64,000 nucleotides of DNA, taken from positions 215,556,151 through 215,620,150 of the forward strand of contig CP136065.1 of the NCBI GenBank assembly GCA_032622095.1. Direction: 5' to 3'. Under the pieces are notes generated by a model. The model worked only from the letters and a program-made list of their open reading frames with translations. It ran no database searches and was not told where the DNA came from. Position numbers and translations under genes: made by a program. Positions 23,170 through 35,010 of the stretch are shown here, one piece after another. This DNA comes from Siphonodentalium dalli (taxonomy: Eukaryota > Mollusca > Scaphopoda > Gadilida > Siphonodentaliidae). Each line of letters starts with the position of its first letter. The first letter of the stretch is position 1.

Positions 23170-23935
23170 TAATTTCTTTGTTTTGACGCCCCCTACCCCA
23201 TTTAAAGTCCCAAATACACCACAAACTGAAAGTTATATGCTCCCAATATTAAATGATTGAACGAAAGAAAGATAGTGTTGTCATGGATTATATAGAACTT
23301 GTATGGGTGGTTCCAGAAAACTAGGGCACTTTACAAAAGGCAGCCGGAAAATACGAAATGTGAATATTCAATTTTGAGGCCCCTACCCCATTTTAAGTCT
23401 ACACACTACGAACTGAAATGATGTTCCGAATGTCTGGGATACTTCACAAAAAGCGGCTGGTAAACGAGAAAGGCGTATTCTCACTGTTATTGGAGGACAT
23501 TCTAACCCATTTAATATTTCGGACGCACCATAAACTGAAGTTATATATTAGCTGGCTGTGTGAATGAAAGGTAGGGCTATTGGGGAACATACAATTGGTA
23601 TGGGTGGATTGGTCCCCCCGAAATCATGGGGCATTTTTACAAAAAGTGGCTGGCAAATACGAAAGGAGAATGTTCTGTTTTGAGGACCCCACTATATCAT
23701 TTGAAGTCTTAAACACGCCACGAACTGAAATGATAGGCTTTCCATATTAGCTGGTGATGTGGGAAAATGTATTATATAAGGAAATACACCTTTTTGTAGA
23801 TGGGGCGGTTCACGAAATCCTATTGAACTTTACAAAAGAGGGTGGCAAACGCAAAAAGGATAATTTTCACTGTCTCAGGGGACACCCAATCCCTATTTGA
23901 AGTCTAGAACATTCGACAGGGATATGCTGTCGATA
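23170..23935 (+). repeat. Diverged tandem repeat block, about 125-190 bp units
   Basis: Four to five units share CCCCTACCCCATTT(A)AAGTC, (A/C)GAACTGAAATGAT, GTATGGGTGG and TTTACAAAA(A)G(G/T) words in the same order. Non-coding. Confidence 0.6.
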
Positions 23936-25305
23936 TCACCATAATGTTGGTGGAATAGCTGTTCTATCAGAAAAGATGCAATATTTAATAATTACCATCC
24001 AAATTCATTTAGAATATAACATGCCGATATTTGTCGCGTATAACTAAATGAAAAAGTTCACTAATCGATATTAAATAACATGTTAAACACTGATATAAAC
24101 AAACACCTCATAGGATTCATGTTCGAATTAAATTTATTATACAGTAGTCAGATCCCCGTGCAGTATAATAGTAGATAGAATTCCGATTTATGTCACGTGG
24201 AAATAAACGAAAGATATTCAAATAACAATGCAACAAAGCAGGTTAAAGAACAATAGAAACACATAACGCGCAGCGCGCTAATGGTTAACGCACGAATTCA
24301 AGTTAGAATTAATCGCCTTGCGCTTCTTGGCATCCGAATAACAAACCATGGGTCAATCAAGCATGTCTCCAGAGACGCCCGCTGCATGAAATAATAATGT
24401 AAACGACAATAAACGAAATTTTACCAGACTCGGCCTTTGGGTCGCAGTTCTACTTTTAATCCGTCCCAAAAAGCCCAATTATATAAATAAAACCCCCATG
24501 CGCACATAGCTTTCCAAGAAACTGTATGATATAATACACCAGCGGCGTAATTACACTTATTTTTTAAATTCTGTTCAATCCTATGCTTCATTGATAGATT
24601 CAGCTATATAACGGCATTTGTGTTGGCAGCCTGGAAGGCCAGGAACTATACTATAGTGGATGGATGTTCTCGAAAATTTGAGTTAGAAAAAGTAAAAAAT
24701 TATTAAATGGTTTTATCTGGGAGAACTGAGAGTGGGTGGGTAAATACTCCGGATTCGTGTGGACGTATACATACGTTGTTCGTTGTCTGTTTTACGATGA
24801 GAAACAAACATATCCCCATATCATAACACGTGAAAATGACTTTCCCCATTCAGTCTGCATGGTTTGGCACGTACACCGGGGTGTAGATGGGAGCTGTCTA
24901 ATTTGAACGATTTTCGGCAGCCATCTTGGGTTCTACTCTTTTCAAAACTAAATCCCTTCTCACATCCTAGAACCAGCAGTTTTCATCATATGATATTCTA
25001 ATGTCAATGATTCTCCAGTGTTAACAAAACAATGCATCGCAGTTATAATTGGAATTCAATCAGCTGTGTGTGACAGCCATGTTGAATGGTGTATTATAAC
25101 TAACTAGTTTCAATCTAAATTATCAATATTGGTATAGTCAGAGATATAAATGTTGCTCTCCAGTGTGAATCTGACAGTTATGCCATTAAAAATAAATTCC
25201 TCTGTTATCGGGCCGTTACATATGAGAAACTAGATGAGGGTGGTGGCTTTTACCTCACGTGAGACAAAGTATCCAGTGTAGCTATAGTCGCCACTACACA
25301 TCTGT
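23936..25305. other. Non-coding; one isolated satellite-like unit near 24.86-24.95 kb
   Basis: About 24858-24955 contains GCATGGTTTGGC, GTAGATGGGA, GGCAGCCATCTTGG and ACTAAATCC. This is a single diverged relative of the 17-18.6 kb satellite. No gene seen otherwise. Confidence 0.45.
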
Positions 25306-25955
25306 CAATATATTCTCAAGAACCTCAAGTCAGAATTGAGTTATATATATTGTGGATGGTCCCCAGGTGACTGGGTTTCTGATTTGTTCAAATTTGGTCG
25401 CCGGATCAAAAAGGGGTCAAACTTTTTCCGTCCATATTAATTCTTAAAACATCTCAAGAACTATTGGGGCTATCTAGCTTATATTTGGCATGGATGGTCC
25501 TTGAGTGACAGAAATACAACAAGGGCGGAGCCAGGACAGTAACTTTTCTATCCATAATAATTGTTAAAATGTCTTCTTATCAAGATCCATCCGACCTATA
25601 TTCAGCTTATATTTGGTATGGAGAGTCATTGTGTGACAGTGATTCAAATTTGTTCAAATGGAGTCACCAGATCAAATAGGGGTAGACACAGGGACATAAC
25701 TTGTTCCCTCTATAGTATTTCATAAAACACATTAAGAACCATCAGGCCTATTATGCGTATATTTGGTAAGGAGGTCTTTGTGATATTTGTTCAAATTGGG
25801 TATTCAATACTGGCGGAGCCTGGGACATAACTATTTTCCTCAATGGTTAATCTTTAAAATGTTCTCAAGAGCCATCAGTCCTTTTTAGCCTATATATAGT
25901 TTGGAAGGTCCTTGAGTTAGATTTGTTATAATGGGTCCGACCAGTCAAACAATGT
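25306..25955 (+). repeat. Diverged tandem repeat block, about 130-155 bp units
   Basis: Five diverged units share (T/A)CTCAAGAAC, GC(T/C)TATATTTGG, GTCCTTG(A/T)GTGA and a TTTGTTCAAAT..GGTC word. A run of purine-rich, unit-like sequence continues to about 25950. No open frame of note. Confidence 0.55.
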
Positions 25956-25974
25956 CGTGTTGGTGTGTAGTGTC

Positions 25975-26235
25975 CATGGATAGTTGGGAATCAAATATGT
26001 TTGAATGGGGTCGGCCATTAAAAGGGAAGGGGGGTGTCAGGTTGGATGCATCACTTCCAATGTAAGGGGAATATGAAAAGGAATTTTACAAACTTGGGAA
26101 TATGTTTGTTTCAGTTGGGATGGGACCTCCTGTAGCCTATGTTGGGGGTGGGTCGGGCGTGCAATTGAAAGTTTCAAGATTGACACCCCACTGCTCAATG
26201 GAGACCCTCTAAAGACGTCCCTGTTTAGAACTACT
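25975..26235 (+). repeat. Dispersed repeat A, 3' part (pairs with about 32920-33180)
   Basis: Shared order of words with 32920-33180: GGTGTCAGGTT, AATGGAGACCCTCTA (AACGGAAACCCTCTA there) and an ACACCCC run. Probably the tail of the same element as at 14020-14260. Confidence 0.35.
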
Positions 26236-28335
26236 TGTTCTTAAGTGATATCGACATGTACTAGCTGTCGTGATCTTCAGAGTCCGAGTCTTCTCAGTCT
26301 TCGCATTTAATTTCGTGTGAGCGACTCAACAGGAAATAGTGCCAGGTGACTTTTGACTTCCGGTTTGTTGTCTGTTTACATTATGTACGCTACGTCTCAA
26401 ATTACTATGGCTTCCAATATTTTGCATACAAACTCTAATAAATGAAGAGTTTGAAAAGTTATTTAATTAAATATACGCCATTAAATACGCCACAGAGACA
26501 GAGTCTTTATTTTTCTGGGACTATTTATTATGCGGGCCAAAGTCTCGGTCCAGACCAAATTAAACTGGACTCGTTTTGTAAATTCCGCTATAAACTGGGG
26601 ACGAGTTGTATATCCTCTATTTATTTTGCTCAGGATGGTCTCTTAAGGGTAATGTGTCGTGACTTATGTACTGCCACAAATACTATACAATTAGTACTTA
26701 AAATGTGATTATGTATCAACTAAATGATGTCACGTGTGACAGTGACCGTATTATACAAAATGCATCATATAACAAATTGAACAGTGATTGCGGCCTACTT
26801 TTTGTGCATTATGGTGGGGATTGCTTTTATGACTAACGCACTAGGGGTAGCAAAATATGCGACAATTATACAAAAATTAACATTTTTCGAATGACCTTGA
26901 CCTTAGCAATTGACCTTGACCATATATGTATAAGTGACTCAGTTCGCTTGATGAACCATTATTGGCACTATAAGTTAACACCATTTCTTCAAACACATGG
27001 TTTGTTGGTTCTCAAGATTGGTCTCTTAAAATTTTTCTCCAAATATTTTATGTCGTTGCCTTGGAAACCTGATTTTATCCCGACAAAGCACCCCACCGGG
27101 CACCCCCTCCAAAAGTTTTTCCTATGAATAAGCAACTTATCTTTAAAGTTTCATGATTTAGTCACTAAAGTCACGATTCAACCCCTAAGGGACTCCACTA
27201 TTGGCATTTAGTGCCAAATGCAGCCAATTTGATATTGTAACAGTATAGGCCTACTATGTTGGGCCATAATGTACACTCCATATTATTTACTGTGTTATGC
27301 TCTAAACGTATGTATTTTCATGCACGCACCCTCAAGATCATCACAAAGTATAATTATTCGCATATTTTCAGTATTAGATGCCATAACATGGATCAAAAAC
27401 GATCGTTTGAGGCTGGTTGCTAAGGAAAACAATTTCATAGCAACGGTTGCTAAGGAAACCACATAAGAACATAGACACATCAGCAATTAGATTACCATGC
27501 CTCACTGGTCCTTGGTACAAATACATCATTACTCAATAGCTCTTACTAAAAAAAATATCATTCTATATGTTGAAAAATTCAGGCTAGGACAGAAAGGCGC
27601 CTATACATGTGACCTTGAAATTTGACCTCTAACACGGGAATAGAAAATTGCCAACAATGTATTTTTTAATCAGCGGACCAAACTCTACCACCAAGGATAT
27701 GTTGGCATATGGTACTAAAAATGTTTAGCAAAAATTGTCTTTGGGGTGCTTGCCTCCTGACTATTGTAGTAATAGAAACATAATGACTAGACGTCTTTAT
27801 ATTCACAAAACAAATACAGATAAATTTTATACTTTAAGACATTTTTCGTGCACAGTCTTTTCATGAAAATATACAACACCTCTCATTTTGAAATTCTTTG
27901 AACACTGTGCGCTCATTAAAATGTTTAATATAAAGCGCCATGTGGAGGTACTTCCTTGGTTGTCAGCCTTGGGCTATGTGTTCCATGCAATGACATATCT
28001 GTAGTTATGGCATGGATATTTAGTTCCTAGCGTGTTTTTTTCAAATAGTATTCCGGATGCTACCACCCTGTGATATAGTTTTCTGCATGGATGCCATGGT
28101 CAAATTTAGTGCGAATGCCGGAAACCAGGAGGTGGTATCGACATAAATGTTGGTCAATATTTTACATTTCTCATTAAAATGCATTCCAACAATCGATATA
28201 TGCCAGATATAATCAAAAACTTCATACATATATGTCCTGATAAAAAATAACGAAATAGTCTGTCAGTTTTAAGTAGTTTTGTCAATGGTAGGTGGTTACC
28301 TAGCCACATTTCAACCTCAATACCAATCTGACACA
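26236..28335. other. Non-coding; dispersed repeat at 27.6-27.8 kb
   Basis: An 88-codon open frame at 26442-26708 has no recognisable domain and I do not support it as a gene. About 27590-27790 is the inverted partner of the repeat near 14.8 kb. Short duplicated words (GGTTGCTAAGGAAA) occur at about 27414 and 27445. Confidence 0.4.
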
Positions 28336-29447
28336 GTGTAAAAATTATCCCTATTCGTGAAGGCGATAGTAAAGATAATATTGCACACTATAGACATAAT
28401 AGCATATTACCAGTCTTAAAGTTAATCGAGAAAATTATGCAGAATAGAATATTCTCTTTCTTGTCGAAACATAAAATTCTACATGATAACCAGTTTGTTT
28501 TTTTGGAAAAAACACTCTACCATTCACCCACTAATGCAACTTTTACAATACGTGGCAGAAAAAAATGATCAGCCAACTAGATATACAACTGTGGGAATAT
28601 TTATCGATCTGTCTAAAGTTTTTGACACAATCAGTCATGAAATACTTTTAGCCAAACTCAACCACTATGTTATTCGTAGGATATCGAACGAATGGTTCTC
28701 AATCTATCTCAAGGACAGACAACAATATGTTGAATTTCTCGGTTCAAAATCGTACTTTAACCCTATCACTTGTGGAGTGCCCCAGGGGTCCATCGTCGCA
28801 CCGACAATTCTCCTCTTGAACGTTATCGATATGCCCTGCAGTATATCATTAAAATTGCTTTCATTCGCCGATGATACCACTATATATACATCAGACCATA
28901 AGTACGACAGCCTTTACAAAAGTCAACGAAGAACTAAAAAATGTGTTTATATGTTGCTGTTGCAAAAGACTTGCAATAAATGTATTCAAAACTAAATTAA
29001 TATTGATGCATTCTAAAATCAATGAACCAAAGTGGAGAAACTTCAAAGTTATGCTAACTCGAGTTGGAAATAATATTCAGGAAACTTCACTAAAATTTCT
29101 TGGCATTTCAATCGATGAAAACCTTACATTTAAATACCATACTGATATGGTCAATAAGAAACTATGTCACACGCCCTACCTCCTGAACAAATTTAAACGA
29201 ATTATTCTGAAAAATGAACAAAACAAACTCTTTACTATGCCCTAGTATATAGTCGCTTAATATACGGTATACATATTTGGGGCCACGCGTCCTACGATTC
29301 ACTGTTAAAACAGCAGAAAAGGGCAATACGTATTTATTGCAATGCCAGTTGTAGAGCTCATACCGAACCTCTGTTCAAACAAGAAGGAATCTTGAACCTC
29401 AATGACATATTTAGAGTTAATGTAGCTTGCTTTATGTATGACTGGAC
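28336..29447 (+). pseudogene. Decayed LINE reverse transcriptase, 5' part (CR1/L2-like)
   Basis: Conceptual reading across frames gives ordered reverse-transcriptase motifs. First come KIIPIREGD and ILPVLKLIEKIMQNR. Then comes FIDLSKVFDTISHEILLAKL (motif A, Asp present), then GVPQGS (motif B-like), then LLSFADDTTIYTS (motif C with the Asp-Asp pair). After that comes a KFLGISIDENLTFKYH thumb-like block. At least two frameshifts are needed (near 28500 and 28900). The endonuclease half is absent. The frame stops at 29447, where a TIR element is inserted, and resumes at 31363. It is unrelated at close range to the 35-40 kb LINE, since motif C there is AADD. Confidence 0.75.
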
Positions 29448-31359
29448 CAGGGGGGGTCGCGGAAAACATTTACATATATAGGGCGAAAAAAATGTTTTTG
29501 CCCCACTCGGGGACCCACCACCCATCTACCTGCAATTTTTTTCCTTTTTTTCCGCCCAATTTTTGGGACCCACCCCCAAAATCTTACAAAAAATATATAA
29601 TATAAACCAAATCATAGCCTAGCGAAGAATTGTTCCATTTCTTATTATTTAATACTATTCCCAGCATTTTAATGAACCTCTAAACTGCTCTAAAGGGAGA
29701 TAATTCTATTAGTATAAAATGTGGAAATGCTGAATGCATGCACTTAAAAACATTGGGCATAATGCCATAAACATAACAATTATGAGGTAATACATGTCCT
29801 GATATCCTTAATAACTCCATATTCTTTTATATAACAATAGTATAAGATGTTTTAGAGCCAATGCCCAATAGTAATACTGTAGTAATAGGGGTAGAACAAA
29901 TTTCATCTCCCCTATTTCTGTGATATATATATGCACATGGGTATGATGGGACCCAATGAAAGTCACACTCACAGCAGCTCAGTCTAAATACATGTATGTA
30001 TGTCATGTTGGTGTGTAGATTGACATATACCAATATTAGTGAAGAATTGGTAGTATTATTAACTTATTATCAGAGTATAAAGTTTAGTTTAAAGCCAGCG
30101 GAGATATCCAAGCCACGGTCACATTGTACAAACCGTCCGTATACATGTGGGTGCCCCCTGTGCAATGTTGTTTACTGTGCGTATCACATGGAAACCCATT
30201 ATAAGAACAAGCATCCTGGATCAGACTGTCCAGTTGAGATATGTGACTCTGAGAAAGTTTGCATGAAGAGAGTTGCATAGCTTACCTGTGCAGTTTGATC
30301 CAGGTTAGTATGATTTATAATTAGTTTCAAGAACAAAGTTCATATTAGTCATGTTTATATTCTAGCTTTATGTTGCATATGGAATAAGTTGAGACTTTAA
30401 TACCAAAAGCTACTTTTATAGTTACATTGCTCTATCCTGCTATATCCTAAATTGAATATCAAAGCAACCAATAATGAACAAGCAACTAATAATTACAATA
30501 CCATATGTATTGGCAGTCAAATAACTGGAACTCCAGATATACTACCTTACTACATGTATCTGTACAGTACGTAACTGCTTAGACTTGTGAATAATAACTG
30601 TGGTTGAATTAATATCACAAAAGGCTAAGCTTTCATATTGTTATCCAAATAGTATGAACTTTTTGTATGAGTTATTTTGTTTTATAGTTTTAAACCAGTG
30701 GAATATAGTGGAATTGTTATTTTTGTTTGTATCATCAAGTTTATCTTGATAACAAATAATATTCATTATGTGGATTAAGAACAGACGATGGTAATCATTT
30801 CATAATTATGCTTATTTGCAAGCATTGTCGACTGATCGTGTCTGAGCATATAATTATGTTATAACAGTAAACAAATTTGTCAAAAGTAATTGCAAAATTC
30901 ATCACAGAATTCATCAATATAAACTCAGCTTTATATTTTGTTCAACCCCTTAAAGGGATACACATGTGTATATATATATAGCTATAACATACACTTTGAC
31001 GTCCAATTGAAAGGCTATCTTGGATATGCATATTATAAATGTTTGTTCTTGTGTTTTAATGTTTGTTATATGATTTGTTTATATATATAATATATCTTTC
31101 ATCCGTCGAAATCTGGTACATTAATTTTGACATACATCAGCATACATACACCCCTAAATGGTAGTTAGTTCTGGTTAGTATGTTTTAAATAGCCTAGTGT
31201 GTCATATGGTTGATATTAACAGATTACATGAGCACAACAATAGTGATTTTATGTGGAGGAAAAAATTTGCATTTTTGGTCATTTACGCATTATTTCCGGG
31301 TCCAAATGACCCACCCCCGCCCTATATATGGAATTTTTGTGCGCGACCCCCCCCCCCTG
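29448..31359. mobile_element. 1.9-kb TIR DNA transposon inserted in the LINE relic
   Basis: The left end CAGGGGGGGTCGCG..ACATATATAGGGCG and the right end (read inverted) CAGGGGGGGGGTCGCG..CATATATAGGGCG form terminal inverted repeats of about 36-40 bp. Direct GAC copies flank it at 29445-29447 and 31360-31362. Removing the element plus one GAC restores a continuous LINE reading (YDWTRNNLPKSF). This supports a true insertion with a 3-bp duplication. The only coding remnant seen is a zinc-finger-like frame at 30088-30280, so it is non-autonomous or internally deleted. Superfamily not assigned: CAGGGG ends recall hAT, but hAT makes 8-bp duplications. Confidence 0.75.
30088..30280 (+). CDS. Zinc-finger-like C-terminal exon remnant inside the TIR element
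   Basis: A possible acceptor (TTATTATCAG, ending at about 30072) is followed by an open frame to a stop at 30280. The frame includes HCTNRPYTCGCPLCNVVYC, then YHMETHYKNKHPG and a final Cys. The CPLC...H....H arrangement resembles a C2H2 finger of the CPLCxYVxYCxxHxxTHYxxKHP kind with a one-residue deletion. Cysteine-rich ends also occur in some transposases. Since it sits wholly inside the TIR element, it is most likely a captured or residual exon of that element. The upstream part of the frame (29996-30087) looks non-coding. Confidence 0.4.
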
Positions 31360-31362
31360 GAC

Positions 31363-31610
31363 TAGAAATAACTTACCGAAATCATTTCAAACGTGCTACT
31401 CTAATTCTCTTGCGAAAAATACGAGAAATGTGAATAATATACGACTGATAACACCGAAATCATCATTTTCAGGACCACTCCCAAAACACTCTTTCTCTGA
31501 CATTTGGAATTCAATTGATTAAACATTAAGAGGATGTAAATTTAGAGCTACATTTCAAGAAAACTCTATCACATCAAATCATATCCAAATACACTGTCGA
31601 TTGCAAAAAT
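31363..31610 (+). pseudogene. Decayed LINE reverse transcriptase, 3' part
   Basis: This is the continuation of the LINE relic after the TIR insertion. The reading RNNLPKSFQ, then NTRNVNNIRL and FSDIWNSID, is the usual C-terminal signature (LPxxF...NTR...lr.P...W) of CR1/L2-like ORF2 proteins. A TAA at about 31520 precedes a residual TLRGCKFRATFQENS in the same frame, so the stop is premature. Confidence 0.65.
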
Positions 31611-32143
31611 AAAAACTGTTACAGTTGCTCATTACAAACGAACCCCGGGAACTAAATAGTGTAACTAAATATTATAACTAAATATTATAATTTACTTATT
31701 GATATTGATGTCATTCTCTCTGGATATTTCACCCGCCTGGTCATAACGAGTTCAATTAATTTGCACACGTATCAATTAAGTATATCGTAATGAGCCCGAT
31801 GAGACCAGCTACTATAATGACACCCATTGATCATAGCCCATGACTACAGTATGACTAGTGTTAACGTTCACTGTCTTTCTGTCTTTATTTACATACAATC
31901 TCTATAGTTGAAATTCGATGCCTGCATGTACAATTGAATCTGGCAGATTATAGTGTATATATATATATATATATACTTATTATTCGACAATTACCGCCAT
32001 GTAGTGGATAGCTTGTTATTTATTTAAGGGACTGCAGGAAGCTGTGGGCCAGCTGTATAGCACTCCGCCGGAAAAGATCCAGATTTGTCTCCCTTGAAAT
32101 CAGTCATCTGTACTTCCAAGACCAAATTTCAAAATTGATACGA
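31611..32143. other. Non-coding; TA microsatellite near 31955
   Basis: A (TA)n run lies at about 31953-31975. No gene seen. Confidence 0.4.
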
Positions 32144-32146
32144 TAA

Positions 32147-33665
32147 GGGCGCGTACACATGGCCTGGTGGCCAGCAAGAAAATATCAGGTATGCCCCATG
32201 TGACTTACTTGACCAATGAAATAAATAATACCGGAAAATATCAGACGAAGGCAGCGCGCTGATATTTTATCGCCAATTGGTGATATGTGTTCACCTTGAT
32301 AGGTGGCCATCGGTATCCGTTAACTAATCTCGCGGGGATATGATCGTAACAATTCAAACGCTCGAGTTATGATCTATCAATGGTATCTTCTGTTTCAACA
32401 TACTACGTATTTCCATGTTATATTGGTTGTCAGAGCCGCTGATGTATTAACTATTATATATATACATGCATATACGTGTGTGCAGAGACGTGGCGACAGG
32501 GTGGGGGTGTTGGGGGTGTCTCACCCCCAACTTTGGTCAAATTTTTCAACAGATGGAAATTTCATACCTGCCAATTAGTGCCAAAACATTAGTTGGAAAT
32601 TTCATACCAACAATAGTTTGAAAATGTTCTTGTAGTTTGATTTTCAAAAATTCTTGGGGGAATTAATTGTTTTTGGACCAATATTTGCATATTTTCCTAT
32701 TTTTGGTAAAAAAAAAAAGATATGGTCTGAAATGGTTATCAGTTGGAAACTTTCCAACCTCATGGGGGTGACAGGTTGGAAATTTCCAACACTTGGAAAG
32801 CTTGTGTCCTGGTCCCTCCCCCGTGGCCAGTCAAAAGTAAAAAACTGCTAGTTAATTTAAGAAAACAATATTGTCATACATTTGGTCAACATTATCATTG
32901 GAATTGTCATCAGTTGTAAATTTTCCAACCTAAGTGGGGTGTCAGGTTTGAAATTTCCAACTCTAGGAATGCTTGAGGATAGTCTAGATGGTAGGATTTT
33001 GCTATTTTCTTGTTAAGATTACATACTTTCGCACACCGGGCCGAACCATGGTCTAATATTAGGTCTAAGAGCACTGAGGTGCAAGTGGGTGCAAATGGAA
33101 TTATGGAAAACTTGTGTTTGGAATTTCCCAAGGTGGACACCCCCCCCCCCCAACGGAAACCCTCTAGCCACGTTCCTGTGTGTGTGGGGATGCTTTATAT
33201 TTGGTACCTCACATGCCTTGATTTAGTTGTTTTACTTTAATTTGGACTGTATGTACGTTTCGAATAATAAATTGTTGGCGGCTCCTCGCTCTTCTTGCAT
33301 GTGGGGTGTGGCCCAGGGCCGAACCCACCAACGTCTGTTTAGATGTCCTTTCGTGTGTTTATGAAGAACATACATCCCTATTCCAACGACGAGGGCGCGT
33401 TCCTTTCTCGTTAAAATAGGTGGCATTTACAATTTTCCATAACACTTTATAACTCTATGAATATTCGATATGGACTATAGGTTGTTTGTCCGCAGTAATT
33501 CACTTCAACAAACACGACTAACGCTAGTCACATTGAGCTCAATCAACGCCATATAACCCGTCGCTTTCTCACGGGCGTAATCTTTGCAGCAAGAAAATAT
33601 CAGAATACAATTGTTCCTGATATTTTCTTGCAGATATTTTCTTGCAGCTTCATGTGTACGCGCCC
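32147..33665. mobile_element. 1.5-kb TIR element with TAA duplications (PIF/Harbinger-like)
   Basis: The left end GGGCGCGTACACATG and the right end CATGTGTACGCGCCC are exact inverted repeats. TAA flanks both sides (32144-32146 and 33666-33668). A 3-bp TWA duplication and GGGC-type ends fit PIF/Harbinger. Subterminal words GCAAGAAAATATCAG recur in both orientations (about 32177, 33590, 33617 and 33637). No transposase frame is left. The middle (about 32485-33180) carries dispersed repeat A, seen also at 14.0 and 26.0 kb, either as native interior or as a nested insertion. Small open frames inside are not supported as genes. Confidence 0.7.
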
Positions 33666-33668
33666 TAA

Positions 33669-34084
33669 CAGTTCTTTGTTTTTAATATATCTTACATATA
33701 TCTAGGTTATATCAGCTCATATGGTGATTATAGAATGACATTCGCTCTGTCGTGGTTAGCTGTGGGCCGAAGACGGCCAAATCAAGAAAACATGGTTAAA
33801 GTGAAGATTCCGCAGACAGTCTAGAATTGTCACATCACAAGTTGAATTATCTCCCTTAGACTGACTGCGGATCTGTTTGACATAATATGTCTAATGTCGA
33901 TTCCACAGCTTAATTTCATCTCGGTCAAATCGGTTTTATCTTCTGAGACATTAAAATACTGCACGTTATGTTCACAAGCCTTCCTTTTTTTGTTTCTGTT
34001 TGACCAAGAACCACCATGTCCGTTGCTGATTCAAATTTACTCATATGTCCGTCCGGGATCACGATTCTTGTTGTTCACATTGTA
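33669..34084. other. Non-coding spacer
   Basis: No feature that I can support. Confidence 0.35.
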
Positions 34085-34115
34085 TTAACCCTTTATCCAA
34101 CAGAACGGCCCTGTG

Positions 34116-34182
34116 CCAATGCATTCTCTTATATATGCGAGTCGACAATAGGTCGCCTCGCATATATAAGAGAATGCATTGG
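34116..34182. repeat. 67-bp hairpin, left copy of pair 1
   Basis: CCAATGCATTCTCTTATATA then TGCGAG, a short centre, CTCGCA and TATATAAGAGAATGCATTGG. The arms pair almost perfectly. The asymmetric centre (GTCGACAATAGGTCGCC) gives it an orientation. Confidence 0.9.
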
Positions 34183-34310
34183 CTTAACACATATTAAAAA
34201 TAATAAAATTCTCAAAGAATGTAGAAAAATATTATAAAAATTGTTAAAAAATGTAAGAACAAATTATAAAAAAAATGGTAAAAAGTGTTAAAAACGATTT
34301 TTTTTTTAGG

Positions 34311-34377
34311 CCAATGCATTCTCTTATATATGCGAGGCGACATATGGTCGACTCGCATATATAAGAGAATGCATTGG
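34311..34377. repeat. 67-bp hairpin, right copy of pair 1 (inverted)
   Basis: Same arms, with the centre GGCGACATATGGTCGAC, which is the inverted orientation relative to 34116-34182. Outside both hairpins the words CCTGTG and CACAGG extend the outer inverted repeat. Confidence 0.9.
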
Positions 34378-34649
34378 CACAGGGCATAACTGTAACCACC
34401 ACAATGTAGTCAATGAACCGGTTCCAGTGATATCCATATTTGTATGGTGTTATTGAGACAGACCGAAGATATTTTAGGCTGTTGAAGCTTTATTTGGGCG
34501 TTTTTGCCGGTTTGTTGGGTAAAGGGTTAACAACATATCCTCGAGCAAATATGTTCGTTTATGACTTAAATATTCACATAGGTTTATATGAAACTTATTT
34601 GATTCTGCTATAAGCTCATATAGGAATTTACCCGTTATTCGGTTGAATG

Positions 34650-34880
34650 GCGCGGGCCGCAGTGAAACACATTATAAAGATCTGGTACTTCGCGTCAATG
34701 AAAAAGTAGCTTAAATAGTGCGTATATGAGCTTATTTCAAATTAAAATAAGCTTTCTTTTGATTCGTGTCCCATTTAGATTCATATAGAGCTTAATTCCG
34801 ATTCAAATAATCTGTATATGGGCCTATTTCGTGTGTTTGAAATATGTTCTGTATGAGCTTATTTATGGGAGAACAGGCTG
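34650..34880 (+). repeat. Dispersed repeat, short relative of 9319-9603
   Basis: Begins GCGCGGGCCGCAGTGAAA and ends GGGAGAACAGGCTGA, as in the copies at 9.3 and 63.7 kb. The middle is a different, AT-rich sequence with repeated TGAGCTTATTT-type words. It lies directly upstream of the LINE, so the LINE 5' end is probably after 34880. Confidence 0.4.
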
Positions 34881-35010
34881 ATTTACAAATCTTCACCACC
34901 GCGCGATATAATTATACGGCCTGGCACTCGTCTCGGAATTCTGCCAGGTGTTTACTGCCAATAAAGAGCGGTGCATTGAGTAGTAACTCCGAAATCGCTA
35001 GCTTTGTTTA

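Larger units (their letters stand above)
34089..34526. mobile_element. piggyBac-like MITE carrying a double hairpin (copy 1)
   Basis: TTAA flanks both sides (34085-34088 and 34527-34530). The ends are CCCTTTATCCAACA and TGTTGGGTAAAGGG, so CCC...GGG termini with TTAA duplication fit the piggyBac superfamily. The element is 438 bp and non-autonomous. Inside lie two 67-bp near-palindromes (34116-34182 and 34311-34377) separated by an AT-rich spacer. The second is nearly the exact reverse complement of the first. A second copy lies at 50454-50893. Confidence 0.8.

Noticed and set aside
29448-31359. hAT assignment for the 1.9-kb TIR element
   Set aside because: CAGGGG ends fit, but the duplication supported by the restored LINE frame is 3 bp, not 8 bp.
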